The notes beneath the pieces are model-generated. The model worked only from the letters and a program-made list of their open reading frames with translations, searched no databases and was not told the origin of the DNA. A program made the position numbers and the translations under genes. Source: Anaerovorax sp. IOR16 (GTDB taxonomy: Bacteria > Bacillota > Clostridia > Peptostreptococcales > Anaerovoracaceae). From it: a stretch of DNA of 64,000 bases. This document shows, piece by piece, positions 26,569-34,921 of this stretch; the stretch's first letter is position 1, and each line of letters starts with the position of its first letter. Location: assembly GCF_017168145.1 (NCBI RefSeq), contig NZ_JADQTL010000011.1, positions 124,001 to 188,000 of the forward strand. Reading direction: 5' to 3'.

Positions 26569-27773
26569 TTTTAGAAAACATCCGACTGGCACTTTCTGCA
26601 ATTCGAACCAATAAAATGCGTTCTTTCTTAACGATGTTGGGCATTATTATTGGAATCAGCTCTGTAATTGCCATTACTGCCATCGGTTCAAGTATTCAAG
26701 GTGTTGTCGATAAAGAATTTGAAAACTTTGGGAAAAATGCAATGTATGTATATCCAAATTGGGAAATGGTTGATGATTATATCCCATCCGAAGCTTTTTT
26801 TAGCATAGATGAATTGGATATGGCAAAAGAAAAGTTCGCAAAGGAAATTCGTTATATTGATCCATCACCGAGTGAGACAAGTGATGTTCGTGTCGGAAAA
26901 GTAGAAGGAAAGATTAACTTAACCGGATGTGCACCCGGATTGGATCGCATTATGAATTTAAATATTATTCATGGAAGAATGATTAACCAAGCGGACTTGG
27001 ATGGTAAAAAAAATCGTTTGGTTCTTGAGTCCAGTGCAGCACAGAAACTGTTTGGTGTAGAAGATGCGGTTGGAAAGGAACTATCGTTAACAGTAGAAGG
27101 AGATAGTCAAGATTTTATAATTATTGGTGTTTATAAAGAAGCAGAGTCTATTTTTAGTGGTATGAATCGAAGTGGAAATTTTAGCGGTTATGTACCGTAT
27201 ACGGTGATGGCTCAGCAGGCTGATTCTTCTTATAGCTTTCTTTTATATTCATTTGATGGTGTTGATCAAGAAAAATTTGGTGAGAGAGTCACTTCATTTT
27301 TAGCTCGAACAAAAGGAATGCCTGATGGATATTACAATTTTGAATCATCTGCAATACAGCAAAACAAAATGAATGATATGCTGGGTATTGTTTCTATGGC
27401 AATTGGAGTCATTGCAGGTATCTCCTTGCTAGTAGGCGGTATAGGTATTATGAATATCATGCTTGTTTCGGTTACGGAACGTACGAGAGAAATTGGAATT
27501 CGTAAATCTCTTGGAGCTAGGACGAAGGATATTTTACTTCAGTTTCTGATTGAATCAATGATTATTTCCGCGATTGGAGGTATGATTGGTACGTTACTGG
27601 GAATTGGAATTGCGGCTATTGGTATGAAGGTTGCCAATGTTTCCTTTGCAATCAATCCAATCATTATTTTCATCGCAGTTGGTTTTGCTGCTTTAGTTGG
27701 AATGTTCTTTGGAATTTATCCTGCTAGACGTGCAGCAAAGCTTGATCCAATTGAAGCTTTACGTTATGAATAA
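26562..27773 (+). CDS. ABC transporter permease (MacB/FtsX family)
   Basis: 403 aa, TTG or GTG-type start region (GTG at 26562 behind GAGTGATGAGG). One N-terminal membrane helix (FLTMLGIIIGISSVIAITA) is followed by a large extracellular MacB_PCD domain (about 45-270) and three C-terminal helices in the FtsX domain, with the conserved GIMNIMLVSVTERTREIGIR motif and the closing YPARRAAKLDPIEALRYE. It is the membrane subunit for the adaptor and ATPase just upstream. These systems move substrates from membrane or cell exterior by mechanotransmission. The original operon terminator is now separated from this gene by an IS element. Confidence 0.92.
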   Translation: MLILENIRLALSAIRTNKMRSFLTMLGIIIGISSVIAITAIGSSIQGVVDKEFENFGKNAMYVYPNWEMVDDYIPSEAFFSIDELDMAKEKFAKEIRYIDPSPSETSDVRVGKVEGKINLTGCAPGLDRIMNLNIIHGRMINQADLDGKKNRLVLESSAAQKLFGVEDAVGKELSLTVEGDSQDFIIIGVYKEAESIFSGMNRSGNFSGYVPYTVMAQQADSSYSFLLYSFDGVDQEKFGERVTSFLARTKGMPDGYYNFESSAIQQNKMNDMLGIVSMAIGVIAGISLLVGGIGIMNIMLVSVTERTREIGIRKSLGARTKDILLQFLIESMIISAIGGMIGTLLGIGIAAIGMKVANVSFAINPIIIFIAVGFAALVGMFFGIYPARRAAKLDPIEALRYE

Positions 27774-27892
27774 AAAAGATAGGATACAAAGAATAAAAAT
27801 CAAAATTATATAGCAAAAAGGGGAGTATCCTAAAGTTTGTGTAAACCTCTAAACTGATGTAAGATAAATATATCAGTTTGGAGGTTTTATTT

Positions 27893-29149
27893 ATGCCCAA
27901 AAGAAGAAAAGAATCACCCCAAAAACAAGCAATCAGAAAAATGATGCAGGAATACTTAAAAGAGAATGATATTCCTATCAAAAATGGTACAGATGTCAAT
28001 TCTGTTATGCGTGATATGATGTCTGTATTACTGGAGGGTTCTCTGGAAGGAGAATTAGAAGACGAACTGGGATACTCAAAATATGACTATCGGAATAAGG
28101 AAACCGACAATAGTCGGAATGGATATTCTTCTAAAATCATGCATACAAACTATGGAGATATGAATGTTGCTATTCCTCGTGACCGTAATGGAGAATATGA
28201 ACCCCAGCTTATCAAGAAATATCAAAATACCGTTACGCAAGATATGGAAGAAAGGATACTTTCCATGTATGCAAAAGGTATGACTACAAATGATATTGAA
28301 TCCCATATGCGTGAGTTATATGACATTGATATTTCTGACAGTACGATTAGCCGAGTTACTGATAAAATTATACCGATTGTAAAGGAATGGCAGGAACGTC
28401 CTTTGGAAGAAGTATATGCGGTTGTTTTTATGGATGCAATTCATTTCCACGTTCGTAGTGAAGGAAGAATACGAAAAAAGGCTGTGTATATTGCTTTGGG
28501 AATTGATATGAATGGTAGAAAGGACGTTTTAGGTATGTATGTTGGTGAAAATGAAAATGCTAAATTCTGGCTTTCTATACTGAATGGGCTAAAAAATCGT
28601 GGTGTAAAAGATATCTTAATAACATGTATTGATGGACTAAGTGGATTTCCACAAGCAATTGAAGCAGTCTATCCTGAAACAGAGATACAGCAGTGCATTA
28701 TTCATCAAATCCGTAACTCCACTAAATTTGTATCCTACAAAGATTTGAAAGCTCTGATGGCTGATTTGAAGCGAGTCTATACTGCCCCAACAGAAGAATT
28801 AGCCCTAAATGAATTGGAGTTGTTTCAAGAAAAATGGGATGTAAAATATCCGAAAATCTATAAATCTTGGCATGATAATTGGTCAACTTTAGCAACCTAT
28901 TTTAAATATCCTGAAGCTGTTAGGCGGCTTATTTATACCACAAATGCCATTGAGGGATTTAATCGTCAACTTCGTAAAGTAACAAAAAGCAAGACAATTT
29001 TTCCTTCTGACGATAGCCTTTTAAAAATGCTATATCTGGCAACGATAGATATCACAAAAAAGTGGACAGGATATCGTAGGGACTGGGGACGGATATATTC
29101 CCAGTTAGAGATTTATTTTGAGGAAAGACTAAAAAATCTCAACTTCTAA
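27893..29149 (+). CDS. IS256-family transposase (mutator type)
   Basis: 418 aa from ATG 27893, 8 nt behind GGAGG; an in-frame TTG at 27878 is less likely. It has the whole family layout: an N-terminal region with LLEGSLEGELEDELGYSKYD, first catalytic Asp in VFMDAIHFHVR, second in ITCIDGLSGFP followed by the conserved CIIHQIRNS, and the Glu in the helix TTNAIEGFNRQLRKVTKSK. No stop or shift is seen, so it is probably active. Confidence 0.93.
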   Translation: MPKRRKESPQKQAIRKMMQEYLKENDIPIKNGTDVNSVMRDMMSVLLEGSLEGELEDELGYSKYDYRNKETDNSRNGYSSKIMHTNYGDMNVAIPRDRNGEYEPQLIKKYQNTVTQDMEERILSMYAKGMTTNDIESHMRELYDIDISDSTISRVTDKIIPIVKEWQERPLEEVYAVVFMDAIHFHVRSEGRIRKKAVYIALGIDMNGRKDVLGMYVGENENAKFWLSILNGLKNRGVKDILITCIDGLSGFPQAIEAVYPETEIQQCIIHQIRNSTKFVSYKDLKALMADLKRVYTAPTEELALNELELFQEKWDVKYPKIYKSWHDNWSTLATYFKYPEAVRRLIYTTNAIEGFNRQLRKVTKSKTIFPSDDSLLKMLYLATIDITKKWTGYRRDWGRIYSQLEIYFEERLKNLNF

Positions 29150-29174
29150 AAAACAACTTGTTCGGCAAGTTTTA

Positions 29175-29241
29175 TTGACATGCAAAAAAATCATTGTATA
29201 ATGCAAACAAGGGTAGAATCCCAAAATTGACTCTGCCCTTA
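29175..29241 (+). promoter_or_regulatory. Consensus promoter and stem-loop inside the IS256 right end
   Basis: TTGACA (29175-29180), 16 bp, TATAAT (29197-29202) is an exact consensus sigma-A promoter facing out of the element. Directly after it, AAGGGTAGAATC (29209-29220) can pair with GACTCTGCCCTT (29229-29240) with one G-U pair and one mismatch. Just before it lies a small hairpin AACTTG-TTCGG-CAAGTT (29155-29171) with T-rich 3' flank that can end the transposase transcript. Confidence 0.65.
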
Positions 29242-29303
29242 AGTAACTATTCACATATCTTATATCAGATTTTTGAGTTTACACAAAACTTGAAACTGTC
29301 CCC

Positions 29304-29333
29304 AAAAAGGACGAGTTATTCCTCGTCCTTTTT
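29304..29333. terminator. Bidirectional terminator
   Basis: A 12-bp perfect stem (29304-29315 with 29322-29333, containing GGACGAG/CTCGTCC) with a 6-nt loop, A-run on one side and T-run on the other. It serves the + strand efflux operon (before the IS256 insertion) and the minus-strand lipoprotein gene ending at 29351. Confidence 0.88.
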
Positions 29334-29350
29334 CTTTATATATGTGTCAT

Positions 29351-29863
29351 TTAAGCATTACGTGCTAATATTAATAATACTTGGTCATCTAAAACGTAAA
29401 TATCATACAGTATAAAGTCCCCATATTCTTTAAATTCACCATTTTTTTCGTAACTTTCATTTACTGCAGTAAAAAAATCTTCCGTTGCAAGCAATTCTGG
29501 AGTATTATCATCGCTATTTGAAATAAACGTGCAATATGAATGACTGGGTAAAATAAATACTCGGTTGGCCGCATAGCTTACAACTCGATATCCGCTTTCT
29601 TCTTTTTCATCCGCAACAAGTTCCTTTGGATGTACCGTAACAATAATTTCTTCGTTTTCATCTTTTGATAGTTCGATTGAGCCGATTACTTTTTCTGCAC
29701 CATCAGAAAGTAATTGATCTACATATCCATTATAAAGGTAATCAATTGTAATTTCCGGTGCATCCTGGTCGATTGGCTTACCACATCCACTAAGACTAAT
29801 TGGTATTACTAGTGAAATTGCTAATAAAAAACACATAAATTGAATCTTAAATTTTCTTTGCAT
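29351..29863 (-). CDS. Putative lipoprotein, unknown function
   Basis: 170 aa from the ATG at 29863 (minus), behind AAAGGGGG; the open frame extends 9 codons further without a ribosome-binding site. The N-terminus MQRKFKIQFMCFLLAISLV leads to a lipobox LSGC, so the mature protein starts with a lipid-modified Cys near residue 25 and is held on the outer face of the membrane. The rest is acidic with an N-terminal ITIDYLYNGYVDQLL helix and a C-terminal hydrophobic strand (DDQVLLILARNA). I do not recognise a domain. It stands alone between a terminator and the next minus-strand gene. Confidence 0.7.
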   Translation of the reverse strand: MQRKFKIQFMCFLLAISLVIPISLSGCGKPIDQDAPEITIDYLYNGYVDQLLSDGAEKVIGSIELSKDENEEIIVTVHPKELVADEKEESGYRVVSYAANRVFILPSHSYCTFISNSDDNTPELLATEDFFTAVNESYEKNGEFKEYGDFILYDIYVLDDQVLLILARNA

Positions 29864-29973
29864 TTTTCCCCCTTTGTTGTCCTGATACACAGACTCGTAC
29901 CTATTTTATTTGGAATTTGCAGGAAAATCAATAGATGCGCAAATTTATTACAAAAATGTAATAATTGCCAGTG

Positions 29974-30795
29974 TTACGATAAAGAATAGATCATAATATT
30001 CCTTTTGTTTTCAACCGCAGGGAAGTTAATTTTCTGATCCCAAACTGAGACTAAGTCAACCTTAATTCTTTGCACGTAGATTTCTCCTAAAAAATTAGTA
30101 CAATGAAATTCTAGAGTTAATGAGAGGATGGAATTTTTTGTTGCGATTTCTTTGTCAGTATCATAAGCTTTTAACAAAGCTTTTTTTAGGGGGATTCCTC
30201 CAATGATAAAAGGAATGGTACTTTGATACGGTACTTTATTGTTGAGTGAAATAGTCAATGTTTTATATGGTAAAACAATAGACTTTTCACCTTGTCGTTT
30301 TATTTTTATAGTGAGTTGGCAGAGTTCAATATTAATAATATCGGTACGGCTTACATTTGTCATTGTAAGAAGAACAACCATACCGGAAGATTCTGTTGAG
30401 ATATCCATATCCTCAGAAATGTTTACAAATGTATCATCAAGGTTAATACAAAAAACATCTTTAAGAACAAAATCTTTTAATTCATCAGGACTCATACAAT
30501 TGATATCTATAGTAGGGATATAATTGTTTTCCTCAATTTTAATTAAACGTTTATTCATATCATTTGCCTGCTGACTTAAAAAAATAGCAGCGACACCTAA
30601 AATTACAGTACCCAAAAAGGTAAAAAAAGCAGCATAAAAATTTAACAAATCATCTTTATGAAATGAACTTTCAGAAAGCCAACTACCTGGGTGGTCAAAA
30701 TAACTTAAAATTTGTGGCATAAAGGCGCAAGGTAAAATGAGAAAAATAATGAGAAAAATGATATGAAACCACCATTTACGATATGTTTTTTTCAA
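29974..30795 (-). CDS. Membrane protein of unknown function
   Basis: 273 aa from a TTG at 30795 (minus), 8 nt behind GAGGAG; a GTG three codons upstream (30804) is inside the ribosome-binding site. Two membrane helices are visible near residues 9-30 (WWFHIIFLIIFLILPCAF) and 52-76 (AAFFTFLGTVILGVAAIFLS), then a short coiled coil (QQANDMNKRLIKIEENN) and a beta-rich cytoplasmic domain of about 190 residues. This two-helix-plus-coil layout is common in uncharacterised Firmicutes proteins, some near phage-defence genes, but no defence partner is seen here. Function unknown. Confidence 0.65.
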   Translation of the reverse strand: MKKTYRKWWFHIIFLIIFLILPCAFMPQILSYFDHPGSWLSESSFHKDDLLNFYAAFFTFLGTVILGVAAIFLSQQANDMNKRLIKIEENNYIPTIDINCMSPDELKDFVLKDVFCINLDDTFVNISEDMDISTESSGMVVLLTMTNVSRTDIINIELCQLTIKIKRQGEKSIVLPYKTLTISLNNKVPYQSTIPFIIGGIPLKKALLKAYDTDKEIATKNSILSLTLEFHCTNFLGEIYVQRIKVDLVSVWDQKINFPAVENKRNIMIYSLS

Positions 30796-30927
30796 TTTTG
30801 ACACTCCTCTTTTATTTTATTTTTTAAAAGAATGGTTATAGTTTGACCCGATGTAATAAAAATATTGAGAGAATGAGAAATATGTCTTAGAATAAAAAGT
30901 AATTTGGAGTAGATTCAAAAGAAAACA

Positions 30928-30956
30928 TTGAAAATCTTTAAAAAATATAGTAGAAT
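30928..30956 (+). promoter_or_regulatory. Promoter of the NYN-domain gene
   Basis: TTGAAA (30928-30933), 17 bp, TAGAAT (30951-30956), giving a short leader of about 35 nt before ATG 30998. Confidence 0.6.
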
Positions 30957-30997
30957 GAACAAACAGAGTATATTAATATAGTTAGAAAGGATGCGTT

Positions 30998-31843
30998 ATG
31001 CCTAATGATAAAAAATTTGCAGTTCTCATTGATGCGGATAATATTTCAGATAAATATATTAAAGTAATATTAGACGAAGTTTCCAATGATGGTACAGCAA
31101 CTTACAAAAGAATATATGGAGACTGGACCAAACCAGCTTTTGCCCAATGGAAAAAGGTGCTTTTAGAACATTCAATCACTCCAATGCAGCAATATGGATA
31201 TACAATAGGAAAGAACGCTACTGATTCGGCGATGATTATTGATGCAATGGATATTTTGTATTCAGGGAATGTGGATGGTTTTTGCTTAGTGTCTAGCGAC
31301 AGCGATTTTACTAGATTAGCATCTCGACTTAGAGAATCGGGAATGGACGTTGTAGGAATGGGGGAACAAAAAACACCAAAGGCATTTATTTCCGCTTGTA
31401 ATAAATTCAAGTATTTGGATATTTTATCTGGACAAGCTACTCTGAATCATAATGATGGAAAAAATCCTGCGAAAAAGTCAGTAAAGAACTCTAAAAGTTT
31501 AAAAAATTCAAAACAGGAACGTCAGGAAGCGGAGAAATTAACAGAAAGAGAAGATATAGCAGCTGAAAAGGCAGTTGAAGAGCAGATGACGAGCTTAAAT
31601 ACTATAAGAAAAGCGATTGCGACCATAGTTGAGGAAAATTCTGACGAAGATGAATGGGTATTCATTGGTGACATAGGGAACCGTTTGACAAAGAGATATC
31701 CAGATTTTGATGTCAGAAATTATGGATTTAATAAATTAACACCGTTTATTAAGTCATTAGATTTATTTGAAATTCGAGCAGTTGCTAGTGGAAGTTCCAA
31801 TAATAAGCTCGTGTATGTGAAAGAAAAAAGCGAAGTAAAATAA
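30998..31843 (+). CDS. NYN-domain nuclease with C-terminal OST-HTH/LOTUS domain
   Basis: 281 aa, ATG behind GAAAGGATG. Residues 1-145 are a NYN (PIN-like) domain: FAVLIDADNIS, KRIYGDW, DSAMIIDAMDILYSG and LVSSDSDFTRLASRLRESG supply the conserved acidic residues expected to hold Mg2+ and cut RNA. A Lys/Glu-rich linker (about 150-200) leads to a C-terminal OST-HTH/LOTUS domain (DEWVFIGDIGNRLTKRYPDF) that binds RNA, possibly G-rich or structured. The pairing is known in bacteria (LabA/DUF88-type proteins) and implies an RNA-targeted nuclease, but its substrates are not established. Single-gene unit. Confidence 0.85.
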   Translation: MPNDKKFAVLIDADNISDKYIKVILDEVSNDGTATYKRIYGDWTKPAFAQWKKVLLEHSITPMQQYGYTIGKNATDSAMIIDAMDILYSGNVDGFCLVSSDSDFTRLASRLRESGMDVVGMGEQKTPKAFISACNKFKYLDILSGQATLNHNDGKNPAKKSVKNSKSLKNSKQERQEAEKLTEREDIAAEKAVEEQMTSLNTIRKAIATIVEENSDEDEWVFIGDIGNRLTKRYPDFDVRNYGFNKLTPFIKSLDLFEIRAVASGSSNNKLVYVKEKSEVK

Positions 31844-31913
31844 TAAATTTAAAATGATAACAATTGATAAGGATGGACTGTCCCAACGTTTAAAGTTCAA
31901 GTTTATAAGTAGC

Positions 31914-31942
31914 TTGAAATATTTTCTAATTCAGAATATACT
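31914..31942 (+). promoter_or_regulatory. Promoter of the bacteriohemerythrin gene
   Basis: TTGAAA (31914-31919), 17 bp, TATACT (31937-31942), followed by an AT-rich leader and GGGAGG before ATG 31988. Confidence 0.7.
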
Positions 31943-31987
31943 CAAACATATATAATATAAATTTAGAAACATAGGGAGGTTCGTATA

Positions 31988-32395
31988 ATGGCATTATCGT
32001 GGACACAAAATTTAGCTGTCGGTGTTGATCTAATCGATCAACAACATAAAACTTGGTTTGAAAAAGCTGACCAATTATTTGAAGCAGGCAAACAGGGAAA
32101 GACAAACGAATATATAGTTAAAATGTTTGATTTTTTAGATGAGTATACTAGAACCCATTTTCGTGATGAAGAAAAGTATATGTTAAGTATTAATTATCCT
32201 GAGTATAATGTTCAAAAACAATTACATACTGCATTTATTGCAAAGTTGGCTGAACTTAGAAAAGAATATGAGTCATCTAATACAAAGATTAGTGCAATTA
32301 TAAATTCAAATCAATTTATATTAGATTGGTTGGTAAAACATATTTCAATGCAAGATAAAAAAATTGGTGAGTTTGCAAAAACATTAAAAGCATAA
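31988..32395 (+). CDS. Bacteriohemerythrin with one altered iron ligand
   Basis: 135 aa, the usual length of single-domain hemerythrins, which bind O2 at a non-heme di-iron centre in a four-helix bundle. Visible ligands: H20 (IDQQHKTWF), H57 and E61 (THFRDEEKYM), H80 (KQLHTAF), H117 and D122 (KHISMQD). The His that should stand four residues before H80 is Gln76 (YNVQKQLH), so six of seven canonical ligands are kept. It may bind iron differently, act as a sensor or simply be a variant. Its promoter and a strong terminator make it a one-gene unit; the neighbour on the other strand is a chemoreceptor. Confidence 0.85.
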   Translation: MALSWTQNLAVGVDLIDQQHKTWFEKADQLFEAGKQGKTNEYIVKMFDFLDEYTRTHFRDEEKYMLSINYPEYNVQKQLHTAFIAKLAELRKEYESSNTKISAIINSNQFILDWLVKHISMQDKKIGEFAKTLKA

Positions 32396-32425
32396 TTGTA
32401 TATAATTTATTTCTATGTACATAGC

Positions 32426-32462
32426 AAAGGACGGTCTCTTTTTTATGAGACCGTCCTTTTAT
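32426..32462. terminator. Bidirectional terminator between hemerythrin and chemoreceptor genes
   Basis: AAAGGACGGTCTC (32426-32438) pairs perfectly with GAGACCGTCCTTT (32447-32459), loop of 8 nt, T-run on the + side and A-run on the other. It ends both convergent genes. Confidence 0.88.
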
Positions 32463-32486
32463 AATTTAATAAAGAATTTAGTTTAA

Positions 32487-34691
32487 TTAATATTTATTAT
32501 TATTTTCATTTAATTCATTTGGTTCAAAGAAATAATTATCTGCTGCATAATTTTCATATTCCGTATTCTTATATTTTTGATCAAATGTAGTATTCGCTAA
32601 CGGTTTAGTTGCATCGTTGAAGGTATTCTTCAATTTGAATTTGCTGACCAATCCATTTAATGTTTGTGCTTGACTGGATAATTCTTCACTTGCAGCTGCA
32701 CTTTCCTCTGCCGTCGCAGAATTGGTTTGAATGACAGCGGATACTTGGTCTGCTCCGATGGTGATTTGCTCCACTGCATTTGCTTGTACTTGAGAATCCT
32801 TAGATATTTCATCAATAATTCCTACAATGTTATTGATGTTAGAGACTACTGTTGCTAGTGAAGCAGCGGTTGCATCTGCAATTTTTGTACCGGCATCCAC
32901 AGAATTGATTGTGTCGGATATAAGTGCCGTTGTATTTTTTGCAGCCTCTGCACTTTTGCTTGCAAGGTTTCTTACTTCATCCGCAACAACAGCAAACCCT
33001 TTTCCGGCACTGCCTGCTCTTGCAGCTTCTACAGCCGCATTGAGTGCCAAAATATTTGTTTGGAATGCAATATCTTCAATGGTTTTTATTATTTTGCTGA
33101 TTTCATTTGATTTGCCATTGATCTCTTTCATAGCTTCTAACATATCGCCCATTTGTTTATTACTTTTTTCAACTTCAGAGCACATATTTTCTGCGTCGCT
33201 GTTTGCAGTTGCAGCATTTTCTGCAGTGGATTTTACTTTATGAGAAATATCACTGATTGTTGCAGACAGTTCTTCCATAGAGCTGGCTTGCTCTGTAGTA
33301 CCTTGTGAAAGCGCTTGTGCACCAGACGCTACATGTTCGGAACTGCTTGAAACCATATCAGCTGTTTGTTGAACTTTAGAAAATGTAGTGTTTAAAGATT
33401 GCAGAATATGGTTTAAGCTTTGTTTAATTTCTTGGAAGTCTCCGATATACTCTCTTTCTACATTAACATTGAGGTTTCCCATAGAAATTGCATTTAAAAT
33501 ATAGGAAATTTCATTGATATAGTCGCTGATTGTTTTAGAAGTATTCGTGAATATTTCAGCTAATACTCCTAATTCATCTTTTGTTTTAATTTGGATGGTA
33601 TCTTCGGATTTCAATTTTCCTTCACCCATTTTTTTCGCTAATACAACCAAATTATCAATTGGAGATAACGATTTTTTTAGTGTAGCTGTACTGAACAGTG
33701 TTAATGCAATAAGACCTACAATTGCAATCGCAGCAACTAACAGTAGAAGATTACGTACTGCGACCAAAGCTTCGCTTTTATTTACTACAAAGGCACTTGT
33801 CCAAACGTTGTCAGCCCCTTCGGTTTGAATCGGAACACAAACCAAGTAAGCATTGCCACCAAAGATGGCATTGACTGTATCCGTAAGTGTTTGCTCACCG
33901 TTTTTTGCAATCGTTAGTAGAGTACTTTCTTCTTCTGTTTTTTCACTTAGAGTTTGTCCAATCAAACCTTTATCCGCGGAATGGGAAACATAAGTTCCTT
34001 GGTTTGTCAGAGTATAGTGATATGAGGTTTCATATCCTCCTAAGTTATATGACAGCGTATCCAAAGAATCGGTCAGGATGTCACAAGTTGCTATCCCCAG
34101 GAAGCGACCGCTTTTATCAATAATCGGATTACTTAAGGTAACAAGCCAAACAGTTTCTCCGGTCGTTAATGTATAGGAATAAGGTTCGGTGATGTGTGTT
34201 GACATAATTTTTTTAGGCGTTGCATAATAATCTCCCGTTGAGTAAACGTCATAGTCTTGCAAGATATCTACTTTGACATTTGCACCATCACGGAAGGCAT
34301 AATAAGACATACCTTTTGGAGTGTTTTCAAAGAACTGATTTGGTTCAAATGCATAATAGGCTGAAAAAACTCTTTCATCTTCCAAAATGCCATTTAAAGA
34401 TTGAACCAATAATTTTTTTGAGGTGTCAGGATCTAAACTTTTATAGCGCATGACTTCCTTTGATAATGATTTCGACAAGGTCTGGAGATTGTCAAAATAT
34501 TGTTTGGTTACAGTTGCATTGGCATCGGCTATGTAGGTTATTTCTGTTTTTACGCGATTTGAGATGATTTGATTGAGCATGAATGTAAGAATGAGACAAA
34601 TGATTAGCATCACAAGGAAAATAGTAGCTGAAATTTGTAGTGGAATTCTGGTGCTAAGTTTATTTCTGTCTAAGTTTTTCATGAATTTCAT
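32487..34691 (-). CDS. Methyl-accepting chemotaxis protein
   Basis: 734 aa from ATG 34691 (minus), behind GGAGGTG; a longer frame upstream has no ribosome-binding site. N-terminal helix (about residues 14-38), extracellular dCache-type sensor (about 40-310, with [13 protein letters not shown] and [13 protein letters not shown] regions), second helix (about 312-334), HAMP domain (about 335-390) and a long signalling domain with the conserved tip [20 protein letters not shown] (about 585-605) and adaptation helices. It senses a small ligand (amino acid- or carboxylate-like by domain type, not provable here) and passes the signal to CheA/CheW. Motility genes are not in this window. Confidence 0.93.
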   Translation of the reverse strand: MKFMKNLDRNKLSTRIPLQISATIFLVMLIICLILTFMLNQIISNRVKTEITYIADANATVTKQYFDNLQTLSKSLSKEVMRYKSLDPDTSKKLLVQSLNGILEDERVFSAYYAFEPNQFFENTPKGMSYYAFRDGANVKVDILQDYDVYSTGDYYATPKKIMSTHITEPYSYTLTTGETVWLVTLSNPIIDKSGRFLGIATCDILTDSLDTLSYNLGGYETSYHYTLTNQGTYVSHSADKGLIGQTLSEKTEEESTLLTIAKNGEQTLTDTVNAIFGGNAYLVCVPIQTEGADNVWTSAFVVNKSEALVAVRNLLLLVAAIAIVGLIALTLFSTATLKKSLSPIDNLVVLAKKMGEGKLKSEDTIQIKTKDELGVLAEIFTNTSKTISDYINEISYILNAISMGNLNVNVEREYIGDFQEIKQSLNHILQSLNTTFSKVQQTADMVSSSSEHVASGAQALSQGTTEQASSMEELSATISDISHKVKSTAENAATANSDAENMCSEVEKSNKQMGDMLEAMKEINGKSNEISKIIKTIEDIAFQTNILALNAAVEAARAGSAGKGFAVVADEVRNLASKSAEAAKNTTALISDTINSVDAGTKIADATAASLATVVSNINNIVGIIDEISKDSQVQANAVEQITIGADQVSAVIQTNSATAEESAAASEELSSQAQTLNGLVSKFKLKNTFNDATKPLANTTFDQKYKNTEYENYAADNYFFEPNELNENNNKY

Positions 34692-34854
34692 GTTGAAGAC
34701 ACCTCCATTTTTATTTTTTTTAAATTTACCATGAGAAACAGGAAAAAACAAGAAAATTATCAGTTTTTAGAAGTAGGAAAATAAAGGTAATTAATTTTAT
34801 AAAATAAAGTAAATTTTACGTTATTATTATCAAATCATTATTAATTAGATAAAA

Positions 34855-34891
34855 AACAACTTCCTTACATTAAAAACGTAAGGAAGTTGTT
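34855..34891 (-). terminator. Terminator of the Cys/His-rich protein gene
   Basis: A 14-bp perfect stem (34855-34868 with 34878-34891, containing CTTCCTTAC/GTAAGGAAG) followed on the minus strand by a T-run (complement of 34850-34855). Confidence 0.88.
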
Positions 34892-34921
34892 CTCGGTTGA
34901 ACTGGTTTGATTTCTAAAGAA

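Larger units (their letters stand above)
27822..29302 (+). mobile_element. IS256-family insertion sequence
   Basis: The transposase gene lies between imperfect inverted ends: left AAAGTTTGTGTAAACC (near 27833) and right, read on the minus strand, CAAGTTTTGTGTAAACTC (near 29275-29292), with GGGA-type tips. The direct repeat CAAAAAGG occurs at 27814-27821 and 29303-29310, an 8-bp duplication usual for IS256; because of the shared G and C the tip can be placed one base either way. The element landed in the 5' foot of the terminator that follows the macB-like gene. Confidence 0.85.
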
